Notes: generated from the sequence alone by a model not told the origin. A stretch of DNA of 64,000 nt from JBHYDC01 sp051861205 (GCA_051861205.1 JBHYDC010000012.1:62001-126000), one strand, 5' to 3'; positions 54,575 to 63,168 are shown, numbered from the stretch's first letter. Made by a program: numbers and translations.

Positions 54575-55573
54575 ATGATCGGAACGGCGATGGCAGAGCG
54601 CGGTGGACCCGGCGGAGCGGTGGCGAGCGTGCGGGTGCGCGCGCCGGCCCGGCTGCACCTTGGGCTCATCGACCTATCCGGCAGCCTCGGCCGCCGCTTT
54701 GGCTCGATCGGGCTGGCGGTGGATGCGCCCGCTTTCGACATGACGATGCGCCCCTCGGCCACGCTCACCGCAACGGGGCCGGAAGCGACCCGCGTGCTGC
54801 GATATGTCCACGAGGCGGCGGCGGCGCTCGGGCTCCCCGCGCTGGCGGACATCACGATCCGCGAGGCGATTCCGGCGCATGCTGGTTTCGGGTCCGGCAC
54901 GCAAGTTGCGCTCGCGGTTGCGGCGGGGCTCGGGCGGCTCAACCGGTTGGCGGTGGATATCGGCGCGGCGGCGGGGCGGCTGGCGCGGGGCGCGCGATCG
55001 GGTATCGGCGTCGGCGCGTTTCTGACGGGCGGATTTCTGGTCGACGGCGGGCGCGGGCCGGACGACGCGGTGCCGCCTATCATCGCGCGGCTGCCGTTTC
55101 CGGAGGACTGGCGGCTCGTTCTGATCGAGGACGCGGCGTCCACGGGCGTGCATGGCAGGGCGGAGGCTGCGGCGTTTCAATCGCTGCCGCCGATGGACGA
55201 CGGAGAAGTCGCCCATCTCTGCCGGCTGGTGATGGTGCGCCTGCTGCCGGGCCTTGCCACCGCCGATATCGGCGCGGCGGGTGCGGCGCTGACGGAGATC
55301 CAGGCCCGGCTCGGCGACTATTTTGCCCCAGCGCAAGGCGGGAACAGGTTCGCGAGCCCGGCAGTTTCAACGGTACTCGACGCGGCAATGGCGGCGGGCG
55401 CGGCGGGGGTCGGTCAGAGTTCGTGGGGGCCGACCGGCTTCGCGCTCACCGCGTCGGCGGCTGAAGCGAGTGCGCTTGTGGACCGGATCGGGCGCGACGG
55501 ACACGCAGGGTTGAGGGTGCGGATCGTGCGAGGCAGAAATCAGGGTGCGGTGATCGAGACCACGACGTTCTAA
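54575..55573 (+). CDS. Beta-ribofuranosylaminobenzene 5'-phosphate synthase
   Basis: 332-aa GHMP-kinase-fold enzyme that condenses p-aminobenzoate (or 4-hydroxybenzoate in archaea) with PRPP, releasing CO2, as the first committed step to H4MPT. Seen: RVRAPARLHLGLIDLSG at the N-terminus, PAHAGFGSGTQVALAVAAG (GHMP-like glycine-rich loop), and RSGIGVGAFLTGGFLVDGG. First gene of the rightward C1 cluster. An in-frame ATG at 54590 is also possible as start. Confidence 0.88.
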   Translation: MIGTAMAERGGPGGAVASVRVRAPARLHLGLIDLSGSLGRRFGSIGLAVDAPAFDMTMRPSATLTATGPEATRVLRYVHEAAAALGLPALADITIREAIPAHAGFGSGTQVALAVAAGLGRLNRLAVDIGAAAGRLARGARSGIGVGAFLTGGFLVDGGRGPDDAVPPIIARLPFPEDWRLVLIEDAASTGVHGRAEAAAFQSLPPMDDGEVAHLCRLVMVRLLPGLATADIGAAGAALTEIQARLGDYFAPAQGGNRFASPAVSTVLDAAMAAGAAGVGQSSWGPTGFALTASAAEASALVDRIGRDGHAGLRVRIVRGRNQGAVIETTTF

Positions 55574-55707
55574 CGTCGCATTCGCTGGAGTGCTTTCCGG
55601 CTTGGCGGACTCGCCGGACAGAAGAAATCGCTCCAAATTCAAGAGGCTCGATCGGCTGAGCTGCAAGCACATGCGGCATCGGACGCAAAATCTACCGTGA
55701 GGGATCG

Positions 55708-56604
55708 ATGGCCAAGACTATCCTGCACATGATCACGCCGCAAAAACACATGAGCCCGTTCGACGTGAACATGGCGGTCGATGCTGGATTTGATGTGGTC
55801 GTGCCCTATGAGGGCGTTGAGCTTCAGGAGGTTCGCGGCCTCGTGCAGGACGCGATCTTCTCCCGTTCGCCGGCAAACGCGGTCAAAACCGGCTTCTTCA
55901 TCGGCGGCAAGAGCGCCGGTCTTGCGCTCGACATGATGAAAACGGCGGTCGAAAGCTTCGTGCCGCCCTTCGCGATCAACGTGTTCGCCGATCCGGCCGG
56001 CTCGTTCACCACCGCGGCCGGCATGGTGGCCTCGGCGGAATGGCTGCTGGCGGGCAGATTCGGCACGGATCTGAAATCGAAGCGCGTCGTGATCTATGGC
56101 GGTACGGGCGTGGTCGCCTATTCCGCAGCGGTGATCGCGGCGCTTCAGGGCGCGTCGGTGGTCATCACGGGTTACGACGGGCCCGCGCGCGTGACGCGGA
56201 TCGCGGCCGACATGAAAACCCGCTTCGGCGTGGACGTGGAAGCGGCCGACGGCTCGTCCGGCGAGAAGAACCTCCAGGCCGCGAGCGGCGCGCACGTTAT
56301 CTTTTCCGCCGGGCCGGCGGGTGTGCGCATCCTCGACGAAACCCAGATCGCCGCGATCCCGACGCTGCTTGTCGCCGCCGACGTCAACGCCGTGCCGCCC
56401 TCTGGCATCGCTGGCATTGATGCCATGGCGAACGGATCGCCGATCGCGGGCGCGGAACGGGCCGTGGCGCTCGGCGCGCTCGCCATCGGCAACGTTAAAT
56501 ATCAGGCGCAACACCTTCTTTTTAAACGCATGATCGAAACTGAGACCCCGCTCGCGCTCGACTTCCGCCATGCCTTCGACGAAGCGCGGCGGTTCCTGAA
56601 ATGA
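55708..56604 (+). CDS. mtdB: NAD(P)-dependent methylene-H4MPT dehydrogenase
   Basis: 298-aa enzyme oxidising methylene-H4MPT to methenyl-H4MPT with NAD+ or NADP+, in the cytoplasm. N-terminal AKTILHMITPQKHMSPFDVNMA and the Rossmann loop VVIYGGTGVVAYSAAV are characteristic of MtdA/MtdB; the cluster context (mch, fae) and length favour MtdB. Ribosome site GAGGGA precedes the ATG. It is followed by an ATP-grasp gene whose start codon is unclear. Confidence 0.92.
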   Translation: MAKTILHMITPQKHMSPFDVNMAVDAGFDVVVPYEGVELQEVRGLVQDAIFSRSPANAVKTGFFIGGKSAGLALDMMKTAVESFVPPFAINVFADPAGSFTTAAGMVASAEWLLAGRFGTDLKSKRVVIYGGTGVVAYSAAVIAALQGASVVITGYDGPARVTRIAADMKTRFGVDVEAADGSSGEKNLQAASGAHVIFSAGPAGVRILDETQIAAIPTLLVAADVNAVPPSGIAGIDAMANGSPIAGAERAVALGALAIGNVKYQAQHLLFKRMIETETPLALDFRHAFDEARRFLK

Positions 56605-56626
56605 TGCCCTCGCGCCGGATTTCGTC

Positions 56627-57748
56627 CTGACCGCCCCCGCCATCCTCGTCATCGCCCAATCCGCCCGCGCGCTCGCGTCGGCGGCGGTGCGGGCGGGATA
56701 TCGGCCGATCGCGGTGGATCATTTTGCCGATGAGGACACCCGCGCGCTCAGCCTCCACGCCGAACGCTACCCCGGCGGTTTTCTCTGCGGGTTCCGGCGC
56801 GGCCTGCTGATGCCCGCCATCGAACGGGCGATTGAAGCCGCGGGCACCGATCCGATCGGCGTCGTGCTCGGATCGGGCTTTGAGGACCGGCCGCGCCTGA
56901 TCGCCACGATCGCCGCGCGCTGGCGGCTTTTCGGCTGCGGGCCTTCTGCGGTGGCGGCGGTCAAGCACCCGGAGGATTTCGCCCGCGCGCTCGATGCGCT
57001 CGGCGTGCCGCATCCCCGCGTTTCCCGGAGCGTGGAAACGGCTGGCGATTGGCTCATCCGGCGGCGCGGCGCATCGGGCGGCGGGCATATTCGCCCTGCA
57101 GCGCCCGGCCCGGTGCCGCCTCATCACTTCGCGCAGCAGCGTATGCCCGGCACGCCTGTTTCCGCACTGGTTCTCGCCCACCGCACGGGAGGATCGGTGG
57201 TCGCCTTTTCGCGCCAGTGGGCGGACCCCGCGCCGGACCAGCCCTACCGCTTCGGCGGGCTTACCGGCCCGGTTACGCTCGCGCCTGCGCTGGAGGTTAA
57301 GATCCGCGTTGCGACCGACCGGATATCGGCCCATTTCGGCCTTGCCGGCCTCGTCAGCCTGGACATGCTGATCGAGGGCGGCGACTGGTGGCTGACTGAG
57401 ATCAATCCGCGCCCCGGCGCGTCGCTCGACGCGCTCGACCTTACCAATCCGCCGCTTCTGGCCGCCCATATCGCCGCGTGCAACGGCGAGCGGTTGAACC
57501 TTGCCCCGTCCAATGCGACCATCCGCGCGACGGCGGTCGTTTACGCGCCCGCGACGTGCTGCCTACCGCCGGTGGTATGCTGGCCCGATTACGTGCTGGA
57601 CCGCCCGCCGGGCAGCGCAAGGTTCCAGGCAGGTGAGCCGGTTGCGACGGTGATCGCCGAGGCCGCCTCGGCCGAAGACGCGGAGCGGCTGGTGCGCGAA
57701 CGGGCCCGTGAAATCACGGGCAAACTTGAGGAAGCGGCCGATGACTAA
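56627..57748 (+). CDS. ATP-grasp protein of the H4MPT/methylofuran cluster (MfnD-like, Orf5)
   Basis: ATP-grasp ligase; relatives in methylotroph C1 clusters (often called Orf5) resemble MfnD, which joins glutamate to tyramine in methanofuran synthesis. Seen: N-terminal Rossmann-like strand ILVIAQSARALASAAVRAG, GGGHIRP loop, and metal-site EINPRPGASLDALDL. Coding similarity clearly extends upstream of the first ordinary start (GTG 56687), back to an in-frame CTG at 56627; an in-frame stop at 56597 bounds it. I therefore extend to the CTG, giving 373 residues; GTG gives 353. Overlaps mch by 8 bases. Confidence 0.75.
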   Translation: MTAPAILVIAQSARALASAAVRAGYRPIAVDHFADEDTRALSLHAERYPGGFLCGFRRGLLMPAIERAIEAAGTDPIGVVLGSGFEDRPRLIATIAARWRLFGCGPSAVAAVKHPEDFARALDALGVPHPRVSRSVETAGDWLIRRRGASGGGHIRPAAPGPVPPHHFAQQRMPGTPVSALVLAHRTGGSVVAFSRQWADPAPDQPYRFGGLTGPVTLAPALEVKIRVATDRISAHFGLAGLVSLDMLIEGGDWWLTEINPRPGASLDALDLTNPPLLAAHIAACNGERLNLAPSNATIRATAVVYAPATCCLPPVVCWPDYVLDRPPGSARFQAGEPVATVIAEAASAEDAERLVRERAREITGKLEEAADD

Positions 57749-58715
57749 CCCATCGAAGCGGGCGAGCGTGGGGGCTCTGGCGGCGCCTCTCGTCGAGGCG
57801 CTGGTGCGCGACGCCGACCGGCTGCGGCTTTCTCTTGCCACCGGCCCGCTCGGCTGCCGGTTGATCGACGCGGGCGCGGGCGTAGCCGGCGGGCTGGAGG
57901 CCGGGCGCCGGATCGTCGAGATTTGTCTCGGCGGGCTCGGACAGGTCGCGATCGTGCCCACGCCGCATCTGACAAACTGGCCGTTTTCGATCCAAGTAGG
58001 GTCCGCAGATCCGGTCACGGCCTGCCTCGGCAGTCAATATGCCGGGTGGTCGCTTGCGGGCGGGGAGGGCGACGATGGCTGGTTTGCGCTCGGCTCCGGC
58101 CCTGGCCGGGCCACCGCCGCTGTCGAGGCGCTCTTCGGTGAGCTTGGCTATAAGGACGCGGGCGGCGATATCGTGTTGGTGCTGGAATCCGCCGCGCCCC
58201 CGCCGGAAAGCGTGGTGCGCATGGTGGCGGACGTGACGGGCGTTGCGGCGGATCGCATCACCTTCATCTATGCGCCGACGCAGAGCCTCGCCGGGTCCAC
58301 CCAGGTTGTGGGCCGGGTGCTGGAGGTGGCGCTCCACAAGGTCCACACGCTGCATTTCCCGCTGGAGCGCGTGGTCGACGGCATCGGCCTTGCCCCGCTC
58401 GCCCCGCCGACGCCCGACTTCGTGACCGCCATGGGCCGCACCAACGACGCGATCATCTACGGCGGGCGGGTGCACCTCTTCGTCACCGGGCCAGAGGACG
58501 AGGCCGAGGCGCTAGCCCATAATCTGCCCAGCCGTGGATCGCGCGATTACGGCCGGCCCTTCGCGGAGGTTTTCCGGAAATTCGGCGGCGATTTCTACGC
58601 CATCGACGCCGCTCTGTTTTCGCCTGCCGAGGTGCTGGTGACGGCGCTCGTCAGCGGCCGAACCTTCCGTGGCGGCGCCATCGCACCCGATCTCGTCGAT
58701 GCCTCCTTCCGCTGA
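57741..58715 (+). CDS. mch: Methenyl-H4MPT cyclohydrolase
   Basis: 324-aa enzyme hydrolysing methenyl-H4MPT to formyl-H4MPT, after MtdB. Archaeal-type Mch features: GAGVAGGLEAGRRIVEICLGGLG, TACLGSQYAGWSL, FALGSGPGRA and YAPTQSLAGSTQVVGR. ATG 57741 has GAGGAAG 6 bases upstream and overlaps the end of the ATP-grasp gene; its own end overlaps the next gene by 17 bases. Confidence 0.95.
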   Translation: MTNPSKRASVGALAAPLVEALVRDADRLRLSLATGPLGCRLIDAGAGVAGGLEAGRRIVEICLGGLGQVAIVPTPHLTNWPFSIQVGSADPVTACLGSQYAGWSLAGGEGDDGWFALGSGPGRATAAVEALFGELGYKDAGGDIVLVLESAAPPPESVVRMVADVTGVAADRITFIYAPTQSLAGSTQVVGRVLEVALHKVHTLHFPLERVVDGIGLAPLAPPTPDFVTAMGRTNDAIIYGGRVHLFVTGPEDEAEALAHNLPSRGSRDYGRPFAEVFRKFGGDFYAIDAALFSPAEVLVTALVSGRTFRGGAIAPDLVDASFR

Positions 58716-59637
58716 CTCCGCCCTTGTCGTCGTCTTTACCGACGGGCCGGACTGGCACCTGAAGGCGCTGAAACGCGCGCTGGGGCGGCGCGGGATCGTG
58801 CCCGTCGTGGCGTCCTTGCGCGATGTGGCCTTCGACGTGGGTGCGCGCGAACCGGTCTCGATTCCAGTCTCGATTCCGGGCACGGGAGGCCGTTTTCCGC
58901 GCGCCGTTCTCGTACGAGGCATCGCGGCGGGCAGTTTCGAAGCGATCACGCTTCGGCTCGGCGTGCTGCACGAGTTGGAGGCGGCGGGCGTGCTGGTGTG
59001 GAACCCGGCGCGGGCGATCGAGCGGTGCGTCGACAAATCCGCAACCAGCGTCGCGCTCGCGCGGGCCGGCCTGCCGACGCCGCGCACCTTCGTGTCGGAA
59101 AACGCCGAACGGGTGCTGGATTTTCTGGATGGGGAACTCGCGGCGGGTCATTTCGTGGTGTCGAAGCCGCTGTTCGGGTCGCAGGGCAAAGGCATCCGCC
59201 TCTTGACCGCGCGGGAGGATTTGCCGCAACCGGAGGCCGTCAACGGCGTCTATTATCTCCAACGGTTCCTGCCGCCGGCCGACGGGCGCTTCCGCGACAT
59301 GCGCGTATTCGTTTCCGGCGGCGCGGCGGTGGCGGGCATGATCCGCCGCAGCCAGACATGGATCACCAACGTCCACCAAGGCGCGACGCCGGAACCCTAT
59401 GTTGTGCCTGCCGCCGCCGAACGCCTCGCCGTCGCGGCGGCTCGATCGGTCGGCGCGGCCTTCGCGGGTGTGGATCTGATCGAGGACGGCGACGGATTGT
59501 CCGTGCTGGAGGTGAACTCCATGCCCGCCTGGAGCGGCCTTCAAAGCGTCGCCGCGCCCGATATCGCGGACCGCCTGATCGCCGATTTCCTGCGCGCGGC
59601 CGGCATCGCGGGACGGGAACCGGAGTTGCCGGTGTGA
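58699..59637 (+). CDS. ATP-grasp ligase of the H4MPT cluster (Orf7, RimK/MptN-like)
   Basis: 312-aa RimK-type ATP-grasp protein. Seen: N-terminal FTDGPDWHLKALKRALGRRG, DKSATSVALARAGLPTPRT, the ATP-binding VVSKPLFGSQGKGIRLL and metal ligands in SVLEVNSMPAWSGLQ. RimK-like MptN/CofF enzymes add glutamate to H4MPT-type or F420-type cofactors; a glutamyl-ligase role in making the cofactor is likely but the acceptor is inferred. Strongly overlapping genes (17 bases with mch, 4 with the next) show one operon. Confidence 0.83.
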   Translation: MPPSADSALVVVFTDGPDWHLKALKRALGRRGIVPVVASLRDVAFDVGAREPVSIPVSIPGTGGRFPRAVLVRGIAAGSFEAITLRLGVLHELEAAGVLVWNPARAIERCVDKSATSVALARAGLPTPRTFVSENAERVLDFLDGELAAGHFVVSKPLFGSQGKGIRLLTAREDLPQPEAVNGVYYLQRFLPPADGRFRDMRVFVSGGAAVAGMIRRSQTWITNVHQGATPEPYVVPAAAERLAVAAARSVGAAFAGVDLIEDGDGLSVLEVNSMPAWSGLQSVAAPDIADRLIADFLRAAGIAGREPELPV

Positions 59638-60491
59638 CCGCCGATCCCGTCATCGCCCGCGCCTTCATCGCCGCATGCGATGCCGAGCTTCAGGCGATCA
59701 AGCCCGGTAACGTCCATATCCATGCGCCTGGCCACCGCATGACGGTCGCGGATTTTGAGGTGAGCGCGCGGGTGTCGGCGCCGTTCATCGCAAAGCGCGG
59801 GGCGAGCATCGGCGCGCGCGTGCTTGGCGCTGTGCAGGCGACGAAGGATGCGGTTGGTCAGAACACCAACCTCGGCATTCTGCTCCTGTGCGCGCCCATC
59901 GCGGCTGCGGCCGAGCACCTCTTTGAGGCGGGGCCGGCCACGCCCGAACGCTTGCGCGACGCCCTTCGCCGCGTGCTTGCCGCCACTACTGTGGCGGATG
60001 CGGCGGCGGTCTATCAGGCGATCCGCATCGCTAGCCCCGCCGGGCTAGGTCACGCGGAGGCCGAAGACGTTGCAAGCGCGCCCACCGTTCCGCTTACCGA
60101 GACGATGCGGCTTGCGGCCGGCCGCGACCGCATCGCCCGGCAGTATGTGACGGCGTTCGACGACGTCTTCGACATCGGCGTTCCCATCGCGCTCGCTGCG
60201 TCAGATGCGCCCGTTATCGATCCTTGGACGACGACCGCGATTATGTTCGCCTTTGCCTCGCGGCTTCCTGACTCGCATATAATTCGCAAATATGGTGAGG
60301 AGTTTGCCGAGAGTATTTGTACAGAATTTTCTGACCAATTATTTCTTGTTATAGGCAAAAACGTGAATCGTCTCAAATTATTCGACGCAAATCTTAAAGT
60401 TCGGAGCGTCAATCCGGGTACTAGTGCCGATCTCACTGTTGCATCAGTATTTATTTCATCTCTCTTGGGACGTAAGCCGCACAGCGTATAA
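59634..60491 (+). CDS. CitG-like triphosphoribosyl-dephospho-CoA synthase family protein
   Basis: 285-aa protein of the CitG/MdcB family, a fixed companion of methylotroph C1 clusters (Orf17 type); its real reaction there is not settled. Family blocks: LQAIKPGNVHIHAPGHRMT, GQNTNLGILLLCAPIA, and the C-terminal NPGTSADLTVASVF. The GTG start at 59634 overlaps the previous stop. From about 60270 to the stop the base composition falls sharply (19 G/C in 60301-60360, 26 in 60361-60420) although the protein stays family-like, so the 3' end differs in codon use from the rest. Confidence 0.82.
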   Translation: MTADPVIARAFIAACDAELQAIKPGNVHIHAPGHRMTVADFEVSARVSAPFIAKRGASIGARVLGAVQATKDAVGQNTNLGILLLCAPIAAAAEHLFEAGPATPERLRDALRRVLAATTVADAAAVYQAIRIASPAGLGHAEAEDVASAPTVPLTETMRLAAGRDRIARQYVTAFDDVFDIGVPIALAASDAPVIDPWTTTAIMFAFASRLPDSHIIRKYGEEFAESICTEFSDQLFLVIGKNVNRLKLFDANLKVRSVNPGTSADLTVASVFISSLLGRKPHSV

Positions 60492-60565
60492 GGCTTTTCT
60501 TGCCGGTACACCCGCGCGGCATTACGCTGCTAAGTGTCTGGTAAATCCTCGTATCCGGCAAACCG

Positions 60566-60584
60566 GTTTGGGGTCATCCCAAAC
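60566..60584. promoter_or_regulatory. Hairpin upstream of fae
   Basis: GTTTGGG (60566-60572) / CCCAAAC (60578-60584), 7 bp with a 5-base loop, in the 172-base gap before fae. It may end or process the upstream operon transcript or act as an operator; a second short repeat, GACGCTTCAGCGTC, lies nearer to fae. Confidence 0.4.
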
Positions 60585-60663
60585 GCTGTCAACAAGGATG
60601 ATCGGGGCACGGCGCATGACGCTTCAGCGTCGTGAAATTCCACTTGATTGGGAGGTTTGACCG

Positions 60664-61179
60664 ATGGCCAGGATCAACAAGGTTATGATCGGCGAAGCAC
60701 TCGTCGGCGACGGCAACGAGGTGGCCCATATCGACCTCGTGATCGGACCGCGCAATTCGGCTGCCGAGGTGGCTTTCGTGAGCAGCCTCTCGAACAACAA
60801 GGACGGTTTCACGTCGCTGCTGGCCGTGATCGCGCCCAACCTTCAATGCAAGCCGAACACGATCCTCTTCAACAAGGTCACCATCAAGGGCGCCAAGCAG
60901 GCCGTCCAGATGTTCGGCCCGGCGCAGTATGGCGTTGCTAAAGCCGTGCAGGACAGCGTGGCCGACGGCACGATCCCTGCCGATGAAGCCGACGACCTCT
61001 ATATTCTGGTGGGCGTATTCATCCACTGGGAAGCCGAAGACGACGCCAAGATCCAGCGGTACAACTACGAGGCGACGAAGCTCGCCCTTCAGCGCGCCGT
61101 GACCGGCAAGCCGACCGCCGCCGAGGCGACCGCGCAGAAGGACACCGCCAAGCACCCCTTCGCCGCCGCATCCGCTTAG
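60664..61179 (+). CDS. fae: Formaldehyde-activating enzyme
   Basis: 171-aa enzyme that joins formaldehyde to H4MPT, the entry step of the pathway. The sequence is highly typical: ARINKVMIGEALVGDGNEVAHIDLVIG with the catalytic His22 (within EVAHIDLV), SLSNNKDGFTSLLAVIAPNL and IHWEAEDDAKIQRYNYEATK. A strong GGGAGG ribosome site 8 bases before ATG fits the high abundance of Fae in methylotrophs. Followed by an intrinsic terminator. Confidence 0.97.
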   Translation: MARINKVMIGEALVGDGNEVAHIDLVIGPRNSAAEVAFVSSLSNNKDGFTSLLAVIAPNLQCKPNTILFNKVTIKGAKQAVQMFGPAQYGVAKAVQDSVADGTIPADEADDLYILVGVFIHWEAEDDAKIQRYNYEATKLALQRAVTGKPTAAEATAQKDTAKHPFAAASA

Positions 61180-61302
61180 ATCCGGGACAACACTGGGCAG
61201 GCCACTGCCCCGGCTATGCCGCGGTCACTGCTCCAGCGGTTGTTCGTCAAGTTCTTCGGGTGACCGTGCTTCTTCGGGTAACGGTGCGCCGCACAAAGGC
61301 AA

Positions 61303-61324
61303 GGGCGGCTTCGGCCGCCCTTTG
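61303..61324 (+). terminator. Intrinsic terminator downstream of fae
   Basis: GGGCGGC-TTCG-GCCGCCC hairpin followed by TTTG, in the gap where fae converges on the HisA-like gene. Confidence 0.75.
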
Positions 61325-61378
61325 CATTAGGCTCGTCAGCGCAGCACTCCAGACCCAAAAAGCGTGAGCGTTTGCTCA

Positions 61379-62068
61379 TCAAGGGCCTTCGCCGGAGAAG
61401 GCGCCAAGCCGCCCGTCGTGCAGTGCCGTCGCCACCAGCGCACCGTGGATTCCGGCCCGCTCCAGTGCCGCCAGATCGTCCGGTCCGCGCACGCCCCCCG
61501 CCGCATGGAGGCGGCGTTCGGGACCGGCCAAACGGCGGATTTCGGCCAGCCGCTCCCAGTCCGGCCCCTCGCCGCTGCCGACGCGCGCAAGGGTCATGAC
61601 GATGACATCGCGCGGCCAGAGCGCGGGCGTGTTCAAAATGGCAAGCGGCCCCACATAGGCCTCGCCCCGGAAATCGAGCGAAAGCACCGCCCTTGCGCCG
61701 AGTGCCGCCAGAAGCGCCGGAGAGGTCTGGCTTTCCGTGCCGACCACGAGACGAACGGCCGGCCTTCGCAGCCAATCGGCGGCCATGGTTTTCTCGGCGA
61801 TGCCGTTGTCCACCCAGAACTCCACCGCGCGGAAGCGATCCGCCAGCGCATCGATTGCCGCATCCTGGCGATCCGCCCCGGTGATCGCGTCGAGGTCTGC
61901 GATATAGACCGTATCGAAGGGATGGAGCGCCATGAGACCGGCCAGCACGCTGGCGGGTGCGGCATCCGGGCTCAGCGGCGTCACGATCGGGCGATAGCGC
62001 TCGCGGCTCCCCGACCGGGCGCGAACGACGACGCCGTTCATGATATCGAGCACCGGAATGACGTGCAC
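61379..62068 (-). CDS. HisA/HisF-like TIM-barrel protein of the C1 cluster
   Basis: 229-aa barrel related to HisA, of the type seen in H4MPT/methylofuran gene clusters; not the histidine enzyme, since length is short and the usual HisA phosphate loops are altered. Seen: HVIPVLDIMNGVVVRARSG, IADLDAITG, VVGTESQTS, VLSLDFRGEAY and LHAAGGVRGPDDL. Start chosen at GTG 62068, which has GGAGAAGG 7 bases upstream; an in-frame ATG at 62116 would overlap the divergent gene. Reaction unknown, probably in cofactor synthesis. Confidence 0.78.
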   Translation of the reverse strand: MHVIPVLDIMNGVVVRARSGSRERYRPIVTPLSPDAAPASVLAGLMALHPFDTVYIADLDAITGADRQDAAIDALADRFRAVEFWVDNGIAEKTMAADWLRRPAVRLVVGTESQTSPALLAALGARAVLSLDFRGEAYVGPLAILNTPALWPRDVIVMTLARVGSGEGPDWERLAEIRRLAGPERRLHAAGGVRGPDDLAALERAGIHGALVATALHDGRLGAFSGEGP

Positions 62069-62109
62069 GGGCGGGCCTTCTCCGTGTTCATGCGCCGAGG
62101 AGAAAAACG

Positions 62110-63168
62110 ATGGCATCTTCGCAAGGCTCCGGACAAGCCGTGATCGGGTGGGACATCGGCGGCGCGCATCTGAAAGCGGTGCGGGTGGAGCACGGCCGCG
62201 TCGTTGCCGTCGCGCTGGAGCCATGCCCGCTGTGGCAGGGCCTCGACCGGCTGGACGTCGCCTTTACCGCGATCGAGGCCCGCATCGGCTGTGCCTACGA
62301 TAACGCCGTCACCATGACCGGCGAACTCACGGACCTGTTCACAAGCCGCCGCGACGGCGTGTCCGCGATCACGGCGGCTGCGGTTCAGCGGCTGACGCGC
62401 CCGATGATCTATGCGGGTGCGGACGGCTTCATCGCGCCCGCCGATGCCGCCTCCCATGCCGACGCCGCCGCATCCGCCAACTGGCACGCGACGGCGGCGC
62501 TGGTGGCGGCGCGCCTTAACGATGCGCTGCTCGTCGACATAGGCAGCACGACGACCGACATCATCCCCGTCGTCTCTGGCCGGGTCGCCGCCGCCGGTAG
62601 CACCGACGCCGGGCGGCTCGATGCCGGCGAACTCGTCTACACCGGCGCCACCCGCACGCCCCTGATGGCGGTGGCGAGCGCGGCTCCGATCGGCGGACGG
62701 TGGACCGGCGTCATGGCTGAATACTTCGCCACGATGGCCGACGTGAACCGCATTCTTGGCCGCATCGGGCCGGACGACGACCAGCATCCCGCCGCTGACG
62801 GCCGCGAGAAAACGCTAAGCGCCAGTCGCCTCCGTCTCTCGCGCATGGTCGGCCGCGACGTCGCGGATCTGGACGAGGCGGCGTGGACGGCGCTCGCGGG
62901 CTGGTTTGCGGAGGCGCAGCTGCGGCGCGTCCACGATGCCGCGCTGCTCGCGCTGTCGCGGGTCGGGCTTGCCGCCGGCGCTCCGGTCGTTGCTTGCGGG
63001 ATCGGTGCGGTCGCGATTGACGAGCTTGCGCGCCGCCTTGATCGGCCGGTTGTCAGCCTATCCGAACTGATCCCGGTTGCGCCGGGCGCATCCGCCGGGC
63101 TCGCCCCTGCGGCATCGGTCTGTGCCCCGGCAACCGCGATCGCGCTGCTTCACATGGGCCGGACTTGA
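62110..63168 (+). CDS. H4MPT/methylofuran-linked hydantoinase-type protein (MfnF-like)
   Basis: 352-aa actin-fold (hydantoinase/oxoprolinase N-terminal) protein. Archaeal MfnF of this family couples the furan moiety to gamma-glutamyl-tyramine; in methylotrophs the homologue belongs to the C1-cofactor genes. Seen: GWDIGGAHLKAV phosphate-loop equivalent, VDIGSTTTDIIPV and the acidic DAGRLDAGELVYTGATRTPL. ATG 62110 has GAGGAG 7 bases upstream. Divergent from the HisA-like gene with only 41 bases between start codons. Confidence 0.83.
   Translation: MASSQGSGQAVIGWDIGGAHLKAVRVEHGRVVAVALEPCPLWQGLDRLDVAFTAIEARIGCAYDNAVTMTGELTDLFTSRRDGVSAITAAAVQRLTRPMIYAGADGFIAPADAASHADAAASANWHATAALVAARLNDALLVDIGSTTTDIIPVVSGRVAAAGSTDAGRLDAGELVYTGATRTPLMAVASAAPIGGRWTGVMAEYFATMADVNRILGRIGPDDDQHPAADGREKTLSASRLRLSRMVGRDVADLDEAAWTALAGWFAEAQLRRVHDAALLALSRVGLAAGAPVVACGIGAVAIDELARRLDRPVVSLSELIPVAPGASAGLAPAASVCAPATAIALLHMGRT

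Noticed and set aside
58998..59633. Upstream extension of the CitG-like frame over the Orf7 ATP-grasp gene
   Set aside because: The overlapped region clearly encodes the ATP-grasp protein in another frame; GTG 59634 starts the CitG-like family sequence.
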